The notes beneath the pieces were generated by a model. It had not been told where the DNA came from. It saw only the letters and a list, made by a program, of their open reading frames with translations, and made no database searches. A stretch of DNA of 64,000 nt from Antennarius striatus (Eukaryota > Chordata > Actinopteri > Lophiiformes > Antennariidae): assembly GCF_040054535.1 (NCBI RefSeq), contig NC_090780.1, forward strand, positions 668,501 through 732,500, written 5' to 3'. The translations under genes were made by a program, and so were the position numbers. Below are positions 36,631 to 63,639 of this stretch, piece by piece (position 1 is the stretch's first letter; the number at the start of each line of letters is the position of its first letter).

Positions 36631-36926
36631 GCTCCTGAAGCATCCGGTAAACAACACAGCTGTTATTTACTGACTTTAACTACAGGAAGGGGTCCGGATG
36701 TGTTCATCAGCCCCCGTTAGACTCAGTGTTACACAGGACCCCCCCATCTGGTCATCACAACACCATCACTTACAAGACACCGCTGATCTACCCCCCCCCC
36801 ACCCCCCCAAAAAAAGACATGTGATGATCATATAGATCTAATCTGACTGTGATACATGTGGATTATGAACATAATCTGTGGTTCACTAAAGAACGGAGAT
36901 GAAGAAAAGAGAAAAGAACACCTCAT

Positions 36927-37107
<181 letters not shown>

Positions 37108-37402
37108 CCCAGGACCTGAACAGAACCCATCAGACAGGACCAGAGTGATTCGTGGCCGTTGGCGCCGAGGTCTTCTTCAGCCGCTGGACGACTCCACGGA
37201 GCCTCACAATGGCTGCTTTGTGCTGGGCTCAGTTACTCCAGGAGGGCAGGAGGCTCTGGGGGGGTTGCTCAAAGACAACACCCCCAGATGCCATCTCCAT
37301 TTTAGAATGTACAATGGCTGAGTCTACAGTGGAGTTGGATTCTTAGCTTGTGCCCACGTGTTCACAGCTGCAGAGGCATGAAGTCAAGACCTGAGTGGAG
37401 GG

Positions 37403-37404
<2 letters not shown>

Positions 37405-37478
<74 letters not shown>
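37405..37478. repeat. (GT)n microsatellite
   Basis: Uninterrupted run of 37 GT units in the dhrs3/aadacl4 intergenic region. Confidence 0.98.
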
Positions 37479-37482
<4 letters not shown>

Positions 37483-37844
37483 GCACTGTTTATTATCCTC
37501 ATGCTATCACTGCCATCTACAGAGCAGCAGTGAAAGTTCACGAGGGGCCGTTCTCACTGAAGACACCAGGCAGTGAAGGTCTGAGGCTCCAAACATACAA
37601 CCTGCAGATTTATCCAAAAATAGGATCTGAGTCCGAAAGCAGAACCTTTGGTACTGATGAAATGTGTGAGCGATATAGCAACGAACTATTAATCTTATTA
37701 TTTAGGGTAATTTAAACGTTTCTGAACCCCCCCATACTGGTATTAAACCACCTTCTACCTGTGTCACCTTTAAAACACTCTGATAGACTGTTTGAAACAC
37801 TTTTTTGTCTCACGGAAGTCAGAGACTCACAGAACGTAGAACAC

Positions 37845-37945
37845 TTCAGGATGCTGTCAGCCAATAGGATGTGAGTATGGTATCACATGACTGCCTACCA
37901 AAAATCCGCCATGAGGTGAAGTCGTGAGCGTTGGGGGTACACTGT
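37845..37945 (-). mobile_element. Tc/mariner (Tigger-like) terminal fragment, copy 2
   Basis: GATGCTGTCAGCCAATAGGA, GTATGGTATCACATGACTGC and AAATCCGCCATGAGGTGAAG match the reverse complement of 22070-22165. The outermost terminus itself is not conserved here, so this is a decayed partial copy. Confidence 0.5.
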
Positions 37946-38169
37946 ACCCTAGAAACAAGGGGGTTTATTTGTGACGGATGTGATGAGTTTGACTCTCCGG
38001 CCATAAAAACACTGATGCCGTCCTTGACAACAGACAAACGTGTCTTTTAATGAAACCAAGGTCAGAATGCATTTTAGTGTGTGTGGGAGGGGTGGAGGGG
38101 GGGCTGATAGCAGGTAGATAAACATTTGCCCCTAATCACTTGCCCTCAGCGGAGCGGAGCAGCAGCACC

Positions 38170-40740
<2,571 letters not shown>

Positions 40741-40794
40741 TGTTCTGCTCATGTGATTTACTTTGGTATGCTGTGATTCTTGTTTTACTGTAAG

Positions 40795-40800
40795 AATAAA
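40795..40800 (+). promoter_or_regulatory. Polyadenylation signal of the aadacl4-like gene
   Basis: AATAAA 55 bases after the stop codon, giving a short 3' UTR. Confidence 0.75.
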
Positions 40801-40804
40801 GGCC

Positions 40805-43335
40805 TCCAGAGGTAGCCTTCATTAAAACTACAGCATTCACAGAGGATGAGAGCGAGAAACAAAAGCTCCGTGCCGTCACACAGATATCAGAGACAGCCTG
40901 AGGACACAGGAGCTGAGAACTATTTCTGGAACCATTTTAACAATATTTGGTATACTGCTAGAAGGTAAATAGCCCATAGGAATCGACATTCTTTTTAACA
41001 AAGACATCTAGCGGGATGCTCTGCTTGCCTTCCCTTCCAGTGTTTGCTGTATCCATGGCAACAGAGCTCCTGCTATTTCCTAATCAATCCCTGTGTCGTA
41101 GTGAAGCCAGGTGCAAACCAACCTACAGGATGTTTCTGTGACACGCCGGCCACGGTCCTGATGGCTTTACGTTCTGGTTCGTTACATTTGGTAAAGCGTG
41201 ACTCAAACAGAGTGAATGGTCGTGAACCGGCTGGAGAACACAAGTGGATGCTGGGTAACTGGGCAGAAGACGGACTACAGGTAGGCGATGGGTCTGCATG
41301 TGGCCAAATTCACTTCAATGCCAGTTCCTAAATAAGATATGGAAGTGTGTGATTTTTAATTTGAGGCAGTAACACAGATAATCGACACCTTGTCAGAACA
41401 GAATGGCGTGGTGGTGACAGTGTTCCAGGGGCTCTGTCGCGGCCGGCAGTCACATCTATTGCAGAGTGATTAGGCCGTCTGAGTCGAGCTGCATCAGCAG
41501 AGTCTCTGTCGTGGGGGGGGGCTGGAGCTGGAGACTAATGACATCGACGTGAGCTTCGGTCACAGTCTGCTGGTTCAGGATCTGAGAGGAGAAATGACCG
41601 AGGAAATACTGCACAGCAGCGCGGATCGATGGCGGAGCAAAGCTTTTGCTGATCCCTGTGCCGGCCTTGATGCTCAGGTCCCTGTGCTTCCTCTCCTGCT
41701 CACTCGTCTTTGTGGCGTGTGTTTATTCCGTTTGACACGCTTCACTCGGAGCCAAAGACAGCCAGCAGCGCCGATCATGGAGACGACTGACCCCCCTGGG
41801 ACTCCAACCAGACGTCTCTGGGAGGAGATCTGCCCTGCTGATAGCTGAGGTCAGCCTTTAAGTGCTCCTTCATGGTATTAACACCAATTGAATGCCTGTC
41901 ATGCTCCTGCAAGTAAGGGCTTTCTTCCCTAAACGGCGGCCACTTCTGCATAATATTGATAGAAAAGATAAAGGCTTGTGATAATTCCTTCATGAAAGCA
42001 AGTTTCTGGTCAGAGTCTGCCATGAAAAATGTGTGAAATCATCGCTCCTGCCGGGTACTTAAAGGCTAGTTACAGCAATTTGCTGCTGTCACACAGCGAG
42101 GCTTCTGAAGATTATTGTAAAGGAATAGGTCAAGACCTTTACATCTTAATCCTGTGAAAGCCAATGAATAAACGCTACAGACTGCAGCGTTTGTCTCCTA
42201 TCCAAGCTGCTATTTGCCCACATGACCAACCATCCTCTCATTACTTAGTCACACGTTATGAAGAGAGCTGTGGGTGTAAATGAACCCACTCCACGCTGCT
42301 GGCATCAACACAGAGTCACCCAGCTCCAGAGGTCTGACCCGCCAGATTCTGGTGGAACCACTGTTTAAGGTGCCAGATTTAAAGGGTACAGATGACAGTA
42401 CCAACACGTTCACAGCACCATGTCGCACACTCACACCAGTGTTCTGTCATCATCACTGCAGTGTGAAAATAAAAACAGCACAATCAAATCAACACTTCTG
42501 CAGATGGACGTCTGAGGCTGAATCTGCAGCGACTCTAACTCCATTTATTGATCTGGATGTTCGGCTTCTTCAGTCCTCCAACATCATCAGGACAGAGGTT
42601 TTGATTCAGCCCTTAGCGTGTAACCTGAATGAATGCTAATGCGTTAGCCAGGGTCGGTTTGAGGGTCACACCTCTGTTGGGGCTCAGCCCCCCAGATGTA
42701 GGACAGATGTCCGTGTGTCCAGTGGGAGGAAATGAACTGCTGCCATGTTTATGGAACTAGTTTGGAAGTAGAAATAGATAAAAGAACACAACATGACAGA
42801 AATGTAGGAACAAAAATGTTAGAAACAGAATTTTATATACCCAGTGTTTGGGTCCAATCCTAATGATATTGATATTTTCTGGGTATGTTTAAGGTCCCTT
42901 ATTTTTTTCTGCTCTCTACGGTAGCTTGAAGAACTCGAGGATGTACACAAACTGCCACATTATATAACAGGAAATGAGAAAGACGGAATGTATATATCCC
43001 AGGTAGAAAGTGTCAGGATTCCTATTGTTGTTGTTGATGATCTTAAGACTGGTTGAGAATTCCTTGAAGTATTTTCTTTTTCTGGTCATCAAGGATTAAA
43101 TTATTAGGATCAAAAATTTACTGCAAACTAATCTGAATTAAAACGATCACGTGAATCACAGTAGATATCGGAACTATACGTACGTATTTTAATACAATTA
43201 TGTGTTTTTATTCTGATTTAGTTACAAGAGTCCATTTTCTGTAGTGGACAGATGTGTGTGCGTGTTCCAGGGCCTCTACACACATGTGAAAAAATAATCT
43301 TTCACTGCAAAAATAAATTCCCCAAGGGTTTTATA
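40805..43335. other. Intergenic stretch, no gene recognised
   Basis: 2.5 kb between the aadacl4-like gene and a hAT remnant. Short open frames (for example 41549-41848) show no domain or splice support. Confidence 0.4.
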
Positions 43336-43338
43336 AAG

Positions 43339-43860
43339 CAGTGATCTCCAGCCACAGGGTCCTGACCCGGTACCGGGCTGCAGGCCAACCATTAGGTACC
43401 GGGTCACAGGCCATTAGGTACCGGGTCACAGGCCATTAGGTACCGGGTCACAGGCCATTAGGTACCGGGCGGCACAGAACATTTGAATTTTCCTTTTTTT
43501 TTATTAGTCATCGCTCTAAAGATGTTTTATTTTGAAAAGTGACTTCTGACACACAGGTGAATGCGTGCGCCTGTGCCTCTTGACAGGTCTGGCTCACATG
43601 ACAGGTTACCAGCCGTTACCCCTAAATGAAGCGCCCACAACTGCCCCAGTGTTCTGGATTAAAGTCAAGGCAGATTATTTTGAGATCGCCCAAAAAGTGT
43701 CTTAATCCCTGTTTCTATTCCCACCTCCCGTCTCTGTGAAGTGGGATTTTCTGCAGTGACTAAAGAAAACCAAACTGGAGTCGACCGGACCAGAACACAC
43801 TTCAGGTGTCATTGTCTCCGTTACCCCGAGATCAGAGGTCCACAGCCACAAATTCATTAT
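43339..43860 (+). mobile_element. hAT transposon remnant (terminal repeat plus transposase C-terminus)
   Basis: CAGTGATCTCCAGCCACAGG and GGTACCGGGC near 43339-43380 resemble hAT termini of the kind CAGGGGTCCCCAACC...GGTACCGGGCC. A 22-bp unit containing CATTAGGTACCGGGTCACAG is repeated four times to 43470. At 43652-43799 the plus strand reads FWIKVKADYFEIAQKVS, stop, then FLFPPPVSVKWDFLQ, stop, KKTKLES, matching the order of the hAT C-terminal dimerisation region with two stops. It is internally deleted and dead. Confidence 0.65.
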
Positions 43861-43869
43861 TGTAATGAT

Positions 43870-44593
43870 TATTATTGATTGATTGTTCTCCCTTTGATTG
43901 ATAATGATCAGTATTTCTCCTACGCTGAATGAACTGATTGTAAGTCACTATATTTAAAATAAACCTCATCAGTTCAGTCACTTCAGTCCAGTTTTTAATA
44001 TAATTATTTCTTATAATTATTTCATTCACAGAGATGTTGATGATCAATTTATGAAAAAATGTTGTTTATTGTCTGTTGATGTCTGCATTTACATAAAACC
44101 ACTGACTTATTATTAGACTACAGCTGTCCTGGTGTCATTAACGATCAAGGCCAGTCGGTGAAAATATGTTCCTATGAAACCGGACCTCTGTTATAAAGGA
44201 TGTTTGTTCTTCTCTAACATCCCCACCAAAGCGGCGTCTTTGCCATGTGATCCACATGGTGGTGCTACAGCAGCACGTCAGGCGGTGAGCTGTCAGACTG
44301 CCTGTAAGTCCTCAGCACGTCGGTCTATGAATGAGCAAAGCTTGATTTTGAATGAGGAGACAAAGAGGGATTTAATATCTGTGTCATTCATAAGCATATT
44401 TAATTTGTTCATCTAATTGCTTAACACTTACAAAATAAACCACGTGTTGCAATTGTTGCTGCATTATTCTGTCACTGGTTCATCAGTCACACAAATACTG
44501 GGACAGACATATTTAATACCTTTAATTGTGGATTAATATGCATAGAATGAGAAAATTCACACATCTTCCTCTGTTAAAGAAGCAGGATATGAC

Positions 44594-44657
<64 letters not shown>

Positions 44658-45120
44658 CACACACGCTGTTAATCGACAGAATAACTACTAATCTCAGAAA
44701 TAGTCATGATCACTGTTAAGAGCTGAGCTATTTATACCGTATGACAGATCCATTTACATCCTGTCAGCTTTAAAGATCAACTGTATAGATAACTGCATGT
44801 CTTGGCCACTTGGTAAGTTATATTTGTGCCCTACACAGTGAGGCGTTGATGCATGTTGTACGCTCTAGTGTCTCTAATGTGTTAGAGCTGAATGAACTCA
44901 TTTACTCTGAAAGTCATCTATGAATTATATTAATAGCTAAAGCTTTAAAGTACATCTGGAATGACGCAAAGCAAACATCGGCAGGACGAAGTGACCAATC
45001 AAAGTGGGAAAAATGTTTACAAGGAAGCCCATCCTATGTAAATCGATGTCAGCAGAGGTTTGGCTACCGCTGAGAGTCTAGAGGTTTATCTCTCCTGCCA
45101 GGAAGGGATTTTGTGTAACA
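43870..45120. other. Intergenic stretch with an AC microsatellite
   Basis: No gene recognised. A (CA)n run with one GC interruption occupies 44597-44664. Confidence 0.5.
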
Positions 45121-45124
45121 CACA

Positions 45125-45130
45125 TTTATT
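45125..45130 (-). promoter_or_regulatory. Polyadenylation signal of klhdc7a
   Basis: TTTATT on the plus strand (AATAAA on the coding strand), 110 bases after the klhdc7a stop codon and the first such hexamer downstream. Confidence 0.7.
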
Positions 45131-45239
45131 GAAGTAACTGCAGACTGACCCCATACATTTAGAAACTCACTCAACAAGAGACTCGTCATAAGGGATCCGT
45201 GTTGTTGGGCTAATCTTAGCACCAGTGGACTGAGTCCCC

Positions 45240-47450
45240 TCACACACTGGTCTGCTGTGGCCTCTGATCAGGAAGTGAAAGGACAAAAGGGAAAAGTTTG
45301 CCCTTCGCCGCGGAGAGGACACTCAAGTTCTCATCTGTGAACGCTGGAGAAACCTCGTCGGCCTCAAACCTCATGGTGAACTGACGGCTGACGCAGTAGA
45401 TCACGTCATCCATGGGGACGCAGTGGAAGGCGGGGCAGTGCAGCAGCCGTTTGGAGCAGCACTCGTACCACAGTCGAGCCACCGTGTGGTAGCGGTACAC
45501 ACTGATGCCCAGCAGGGGGTTGATGTCGAACCGATACAGAGACCTCCACACGGACACCATATCAGCAGTTTTGTCCTTGCCACCTGCGACCAAACCCGGC
45601 CTCCACATGTTGGTTTTGGGGTTGTAACGCAGAAGCATGTATCGTAAACTCCCCCCACAAACATAGAGCTCTCCTTTGCACGCTGTCACATGATGCGCCA
45701 CGGCAAACGTATCGTTGGGTAACGGAGCCACAAATGTCCATCTGTCCTTGCGGGGATCGTAGCGCTCTACCGAGAAGAGGCACTCCCCTCCGATGGCATA
45801 GACGTACCCCTCCAGAGCCACCAGTTTGCAGCAGGGCCTGGCTTCGTTCATTGGACAGATCTCCTTCCAAATGGATGTCAGAGGATTGTAGATAAACACG
45901 CGGTTTGAGGGTATCACCTCTCCGTCCCTGACCTGGCAGCCCACTGCCACAAATAAGTAGTTGTCCATGGTGCACATGGCGCAGGCTTTAGAGATGACCT
46001 CCTGTGGGATCAGGCACAGTGAATGCCAGGAGTCATTGTAGTCATCGTAATAGTAGACGGCACTGGACGTTCTCCTCTGGTCTGTCTCAGTGGTCCTCAG
46101 CCAATCCTGAGGGTCCATGTCGGCCACCATTAAAAACCTCCTCCCCCTCATTCTCCATTTCTGAATCTGTTCCCGCTGACCGGCCAGTAGCTGACCGTAC
46201 AGGTTGGGGTCCTTGAGCACATTGAGGTAATTTTCTGACATGACTTCCAGGGCAGCTTGCTGCATCGTGGTCTGCCCGTATTTCTTGGCCAGGTACAGCG
46301 CCTCCAAACAGTTACTCAGATCAACTTTACTCTTCCAAACATCCACATCTGTGCTGTCGAAACTTCTGGCCAAAATGTCTAAAAAAGAATTTGCAATGGG
46401 TGGATCTGCGCCCTCCTTCACCTGAACATGTCGGCTGTCTGATGAGCTACACATCATACGACAAACAGAGGTGGATTCATTGCTGTTTGAGTCCAGCGAG
46501 GGAGTCATCGGAGAGGACTCTCTTGATGTTGAGGGGATGAAAAGCTCTGACTCCTCTGCTGCAGACAGGTAGCTCTCCTTGCGTAGGAGCACAGGCCTTG
46601 TGGGGCGTGTCGGCTCCAGGCTTCCTGACGAGGAAGGCTCCTCATTGGTGCTCTGATGTGAAACCAGATCACGCATGATGATGGGGCTGAGAGAAGATGG
46701 GGTGCCACAGTCCGCTGGTTGTGACTCGGTGTCAAAGGGACCCAAAATGAGTGACTCTGTGATAGAGTGAGAAGAAGACTCCACATAATAATCATAGATT
46801 TTTCCTAGTGCAACGTGGTCTCCTGTCCCGTGCATCACCACGTTAGCATCCTTGACTTTGATCTCTGCCTTGGACAGGAAGCTGGAGTAGGACCCCTGGT
46901 GGTCCAGGTCTTGTCTTAACTCCCTGCCCACTCCCACAGTGCCCTCCAGCTTCCTCAAAAAGCAAGGGGAGCGGCGCCCCGTTGTGCTGGCCTTCCCACT
47001 TTCTGTTGCTTGAGTTGGGTTCAAAGCAGATCTCAATGAAAGTGTACTCGTGGCGTCCTTTGGATGAGATTGTGTTTCTCCTTTCAAACTTATATACTGA
47101 TCAGTACACGATTGGGAAATGACATCCTCAGTTTGTTCTTGTTGTGTTTGAGCTCCAGCAGGTATTTGCTCAGTACCGTCAGACGTCAACTGTTCCTCAG
47201 CAGCTGCGTGGATCGACTGTTTGCTCCCATCCCCGGTGTCGCCTTGACGTTGTAGCGTCGTCTTGTGGTTTTGGAAGTCGACATTTTGCGGCTCTTTGTT
47301 GTCTCTTACAGATGTGTGGATGTTCTGGTCTTCCCTGGAGCTGAAGACCCTGTAGGCCCAGGACACCAGCAGCAGAGCAGCCACAGACAGACTCAGCTTC
47401 CACAGCAGCTCCCCGTCAAACTGAACCCCCCACAGGTGTGAGACGGTCAT
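45240..47450 (-). CDS. klhdc7a: klhdc7a: kelch domain-containing protein 7A, single exon, 736 aa
   Basis: Intronless membrane-anchored kelch protein. Its biochemical role is not well established in the family. Residues 16-34 (LWKLSLSVAALLLVSWAYR) form one transmembrane segment near the N-terminus. Residues 40-365 are polar, Ser/Thr/Gln-rich and probably disordered. Residues 370-450 (VDLSNCLEALYLAKKYGQTT and LYGQLLAGQREQIQKWRMRG) resemble a BACK-like helical region without a BTB domain. Residues 465-715 form kelch repeats, with YNDSWHSL, NPLTSIWKEICPM, YAIGGE...VERYDPRKDRWTFVAPLP, YVCGGSLRYMLLRYNPKTNMW and TVARLWYECC as the blade phrases. Length fits the human protein (about 777 aa). The single large exon and its position next to igsf21, same strand, agree with KLHDC7A. 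It is undamaged. Confidence 0.93.
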   Translation of the reverse strand: MTVSHLWGVQFDGELLWKLSLSVAALLLVSWAYRVFSSREDQNIHTSVRDNKEPQNVDFQNHKTTLQRQGDTGDGSKQSIHAAAEEQLTSDGTEQIPAGAQTQQEQTEDVISQSCTDQYISLKGETQSHPKDATSTLSLRSALNPTQATESGKASTTGRRSPCFLRKLEGTVGVGRELRQDLDHQGSYSSFLSKAEIKVKDANVVMHGTGDHVALGKIYDYYVESSSHSITESLILGPFDTESQPADCGTPSSLSPIIMRDLVSHQSTNEEPSSSGSLEPTRPTRPVLLRKESYLSAAEESELFIPSTSRESSPMTPSLDSNSNESTSVCRMMCSSSDSRHVQVKEGADPPIANSFLDILARSFDSTDVDVWKSKVDLSNCLEALYLAKKYGQTTMQQAALEVMSENYLNVLKDPNLYGQLLAGQREQIQKWRMRGRRFLMVADMDPQDWLRTTETDQRRTSSAVYYYDDYNDSWHSLCLIPQEVISKACAMCTMDNYLFVAVGCQVRDGEVIPSNRVFIYNPLTSIWKEICPMNEARPCCKLVALEGYVYAIGGECLFSVERYDPRKDRWTFVAPLPNDTFAVAHHVTACKGELYVCGGSLRYMLLRYNPKTNMWRPGLVAGGKDKTADMVSVWRSLYRFDINPLLGISVYRYHTVARLWYECCSKRLLHCPAFHCVPMDDVIYCVSRQFTMRFEADEVSPAFTDENLSVLSAAKGKLFPFVLSLPDQRPQQTSV

Positions 47451-48103
47451 GGCTGTGGTGGTGGTTGGTTGGTTGACCAGGTCTTGTGGATTCTGCTCAG
47501 TGTGTCTCTGCTGAGGGTGTCATGCTCTCTGATTCTCAGACGGCTGCTGTGATCTCTCGCCCAGAGGATCCAGTGTAAACTGATGCCTATTATTTGCATC
47601 TGGGCGGGGCAGCAGTCCTCCACCGCCACAGGCATATCTGCTTCCACACCCATGCGCGGAATATGTAATTACCTAATAGATCAATATTTGGTTATGAAAT
47701 TTATAAATGTGTCTGGGTTTTTACATCAAAATACCATCCAGGAGGCGTGTGGTGAAATAATTCATACTCAAATGGAGCTTTGTCGTGTGAAGAAAAGAGT
47801 TCAGGTTTTCTATGAACTCTATCAGCCACTGAAAATATCTTGAATAAATAGAGAAGAGGACATTCCTTAACTGGTCTAACCACGCGGTTTTAGCTGTGGG
47901 AGAGAAACACGGTTTGAACAAGGGGTGGGGAGGGATGATAGGTGACGTTTGTCAGATACTTAATAACCAGGATGTGTCTGTTTGAACAAACAGGCTTCAG
48001 ACCAAAGGTCCTTCCTCATGTGCTCAAATTAGTCCCTGCAAAAATACACATTGAACTGTCTACAACACATTCATTTACACACACTGTTCTAACAGCAACA
48101 CAC

Positions 48104-48195
<92 letters not shown>

Positions 48196-50640
48196 CACAC
48201 ACAAGCCGTCTCTTCTGTCGGTGTGAGCCGTGGCGTTCGTGGAACCCTTTGAAGGTACCCCACCTGGAGGCATCTGAGGGTGTGTCAGGTGTCCAGAGGA
48301 CATGGAGGCTGTTTGTTCATCTGATCGCCCGGCCAGCAGATGACATACAGGAAACCGGATTCTACAAGCGTGGCTGACCATGAATAATTCACAGACGCGG
48401 TGGCTCCTGATCCTCAGCGCTCAGGTGATTGTCAGCCATGTGCAGCGCGCTATGAAAGCCCTTCCACCTCCTCCGGTGCCAAACGCACCGGGTCTGCAGC
48501 ATCTCAACAAAGGCGGCTTTTATAAACAGGTTTTTCTATAAAGTTTATGCAGATTAGGATTACTAATTTATGACAGTTACATTTTCTGAGGAATTAAAAA
48601 ATGACATGAAGGAAAATGAAGGAGATAATACGGATCTGTTTTATCTCTCAGGACCATCCAACATGTCTCAGTTGGACAGTCTCTTGTTCTGGAGTTGAAG
48701 GCGCAGAAACAGGGAAAGAAATATTTGTGGGCAACAGAAAAACACACAAAATAGGTTCTAATCACGTCTTTCTGATTCTGCCCTCAGGAACTAGTTTTGT
48801 TAATAAGGTGTGGACGTTTCTCTCTGCTACACGCATGTACATGCTTCTGTAACGTGTTGCTAAGAGGTGTTTGAGCACCTCCTCCTCTCAGTGAGAAGAG
48901 ATTTAAAAAGGAAAACAGATGAGAGCCCCTTCAATCAAAATTCAAATGATGCTGCTGTACAGTGAGAGGACAATGATTTATGCCCTTTGCTTCACTTACT
49001 GGAAAAAAAAAAATCAAAGTGCACAGAGCTGTCTGTTAATAATGTTTGCACTGTGCAGCTTCTAATCTCCACAATCCAGGAATATAGATTGTGTATTTTG
49101 CAGTGAGTCGATATCCCAAGCGGGCAGGTCTATCTCTTCCTTTCCACAAAGCTTTAAAAATGTCTCCTCTTACCGTCCACCTGGTTTGAACCTTAATCCC
49201 TTAATACATGCTGTATCCCTGTAAAAGCTTGAATTGCATTTCTTCTGAGTCTGGAAAAAATGTGAAGTTGCTGTTCAGTGAATAAGAGATTTCAAACGAA
49301 ATGGTTAACATCAATGTCAGTCCTTCAATCATCCTGACATCACATCAAGAAGAAGCGTGTGAAACACGGATGTTTTGGTGTAGATGAACAGACATCAAGT
49401 GATCCTCCTTCACAGAACCACTTTCTTATTAGATTAGATTTAAGCAACCATCTACGCAGGAATTTGTAAGACGTGTACTCATCAAGACCTGAACACAGCA
49501 AACATGGAATTTACAAGTAAAGTCAAGGCTTGTCAGTTTTATCATCTCTCCATTTTAATACAGGTGAAATGAAACAAATGCAACAACCCTGTTTACACAC
49601 ACTGCCTCAGGTGAGCACCTCCCTGGGATGGTGGCTAAAATGATCCTACGAGTACTAGAAATGTCTGGTCAGAGTTACGCTTGAACACAATGCAGGTCAC
49701 TGAAGAGAGGATGTCACAAGTAAAGAACTTGATTACAGGCCAGTGACGATGGTCGGCAGGTGCTGTCAACCGCAACAAAAGGAGAAAGAATCTTCAAACA
49801 CCACATGCACCACAACCCCAACCCTGCAGACACGTGTCTTTTTTCCCTCTGTCCCTGGTGACCTGCCGTAGAGATAGAAGAACCCAGATGACAAACAGAA
49901 ACGCTGTTAGTGTGTCCGACCTCAACGCCAAGAGTTACTGGGAAAGCAATGCAGAATGCAGTACAAACAGAGGTGAACAAGTGTAAACTCCAACGTGTCA
50001 TCAACCATCCCTCACCATAACCAATATAACCTCTTTAATTATTTTCAATATTTACACTGATGTACACAAAATACACTTAAAAAGGAGGTTGTTTTTTTTT
50101 AGGTTCTCAATGCGTTTAAATCATCTTGTACATTCTGAGGCATCAGAAAAGAAGGAATAAGTGTATATTGATAAAAAAAAGAATGTTCTCTTGGAGAATC
50201 AGTGATTGTTCACCCGTGGTTTGTCAACGTGCTGCCAATCAGGAGCATCCGAGAACATGGGACAAGACAGACATGGTCCATGTGGTGGCAAAGCCCAAAC
50301 CAGTTCCACTTTTTACATTTCAGTCAACACCAATGACAATTTGACAATCAACACAAAATCCGAATGTTGTTTTTCTTTTCCGTTTAAAAATCAACCAATT
50401 TCATTGACCGACAGGAAGACGTGGGACAAGAAACCAAAGAACATGTAACTGGGTCGGGTTCTAATGGAGGCGGACGTCTTGTCGTTCTTCTGGGTAACTT
50501 CTGTGTTATAAAATCGGTGGTGCGACATCCTGTGGTGGTACCGTCTCCTGATTGACTGACGCATGGAGGGCCTCTTGACGACTGGAGAAGGCTTGTAAGG
50601 TTTGAGGGGGGGGGGTGGATTTGTGTAAGAACGACAAGCA
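47451..50640. other. klhdc7a-igsf21 intergenic region
   Basis: No further exon recognised. It contains the promoter side of klhdc7a, a (TG)n run at 48106-48195 (one C interruption) and the probable igsf21 3' UTR at its right end. A possible ATTAAA signal for igsf21 lies at 50034-50039 (minus strand), weakly supported. Confidence 0.4.
48106..48195. repeat. (TG)n microsatellite
   Basis: About 45 TG units with one TC interruption near 48167. Confidence 0.97.
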
Positions 50641-50676
50641 TGTGTGTGTGTTTCATGTGTGTGACTGAGAGGAGTT

Positions 50677-62930
<12,254 letters not shown>

Positions 62931-62935
62931 AGATG

Positions 62936-63636
62936 TAACTAAATGTAACTACTCCTTAATGTAACTAGTAAATGTAACTAAATGTAACTCAGTGTAATGT
63001 AACTAAATGTAACTACTCCTTAATGTAACTAATAAATGTAACTAAATGTAACTCAGTGTAATGTAACTAAATGTAACTACTCCTTAATGTAACTAATAAA
63101 TGTAACTAAATGTAACTACTCCTTAATGTAACTAATAAATGTAACTAAATGTAACTCAGTGTAATGTAACTAAATGTAACTACTCCTTAATGTAACTAAT
63201 AAATGTAACTAAATGTAACTCAGTGTAATGTAACTAAATGTAACTACTCCTTAATGTAACTAATAAATGTAACTAAATGTAACTCAGTGTAATGTAACTA
63301 AATGTAACTACTCCTTAATGTAACTAATAAATGTAACTAAATGTAACTCAGTGTAATGTAACTAAATGTAACTACTCCTTAATGTAACTAATAAATGTAA
63401 CTAAATGTAACTCAGTGTAATGTAACTAAATGTAACTACTCCTTAATGTAACTAATAAATGTAACTAAATGTAACTCAGTGTAATGTAACTAAATGTAAC
63501 TACTCCTTAATGTAACTAATAAATGTAACTAAATGTAACTCAGTGTAATGTAACTAAATGTAACTACTCCTTAATGTAACTAATAAATGTAACTAAATGT
63601 AACTCAGTGTAATGTAACTAAATGTAACTACTCCTT
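62936..63636. repeat. 64-bp-unit tandem array built of TGTAACTAAA sub-repeats
   Basis: About 11 units. Each unit contains AATGTAACTACTCCTTAATG, TAACTAATAAATGTAACTAA, ATGTAACTCAGTGTAATGTA and ACTA. The unit is itself composed of diverged TGTAACTAAA decamers, so this is a two-level repeat. Neighbouring units are almost identical, indicating recent homogenisation. One unit near 63080 lacks the CTCAG segment. Confidence 0.95.
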
Positions 63637-63639
63637 CAT

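Noticed and set aside
38140-38169. Upstream in-frame ATG for the aadacl4-like protein
   Set aside because: Its context is weaker than CACCATGG at 38170, and the ten extra polar residues would precede the signal anchor. The downstream start fits the family better.
45401-45664. Alternative-frame ORFs on both strands across klhdc7a
   Set aside because: Shadows of the 736-codon kelch frame, which alone shows domain structure.
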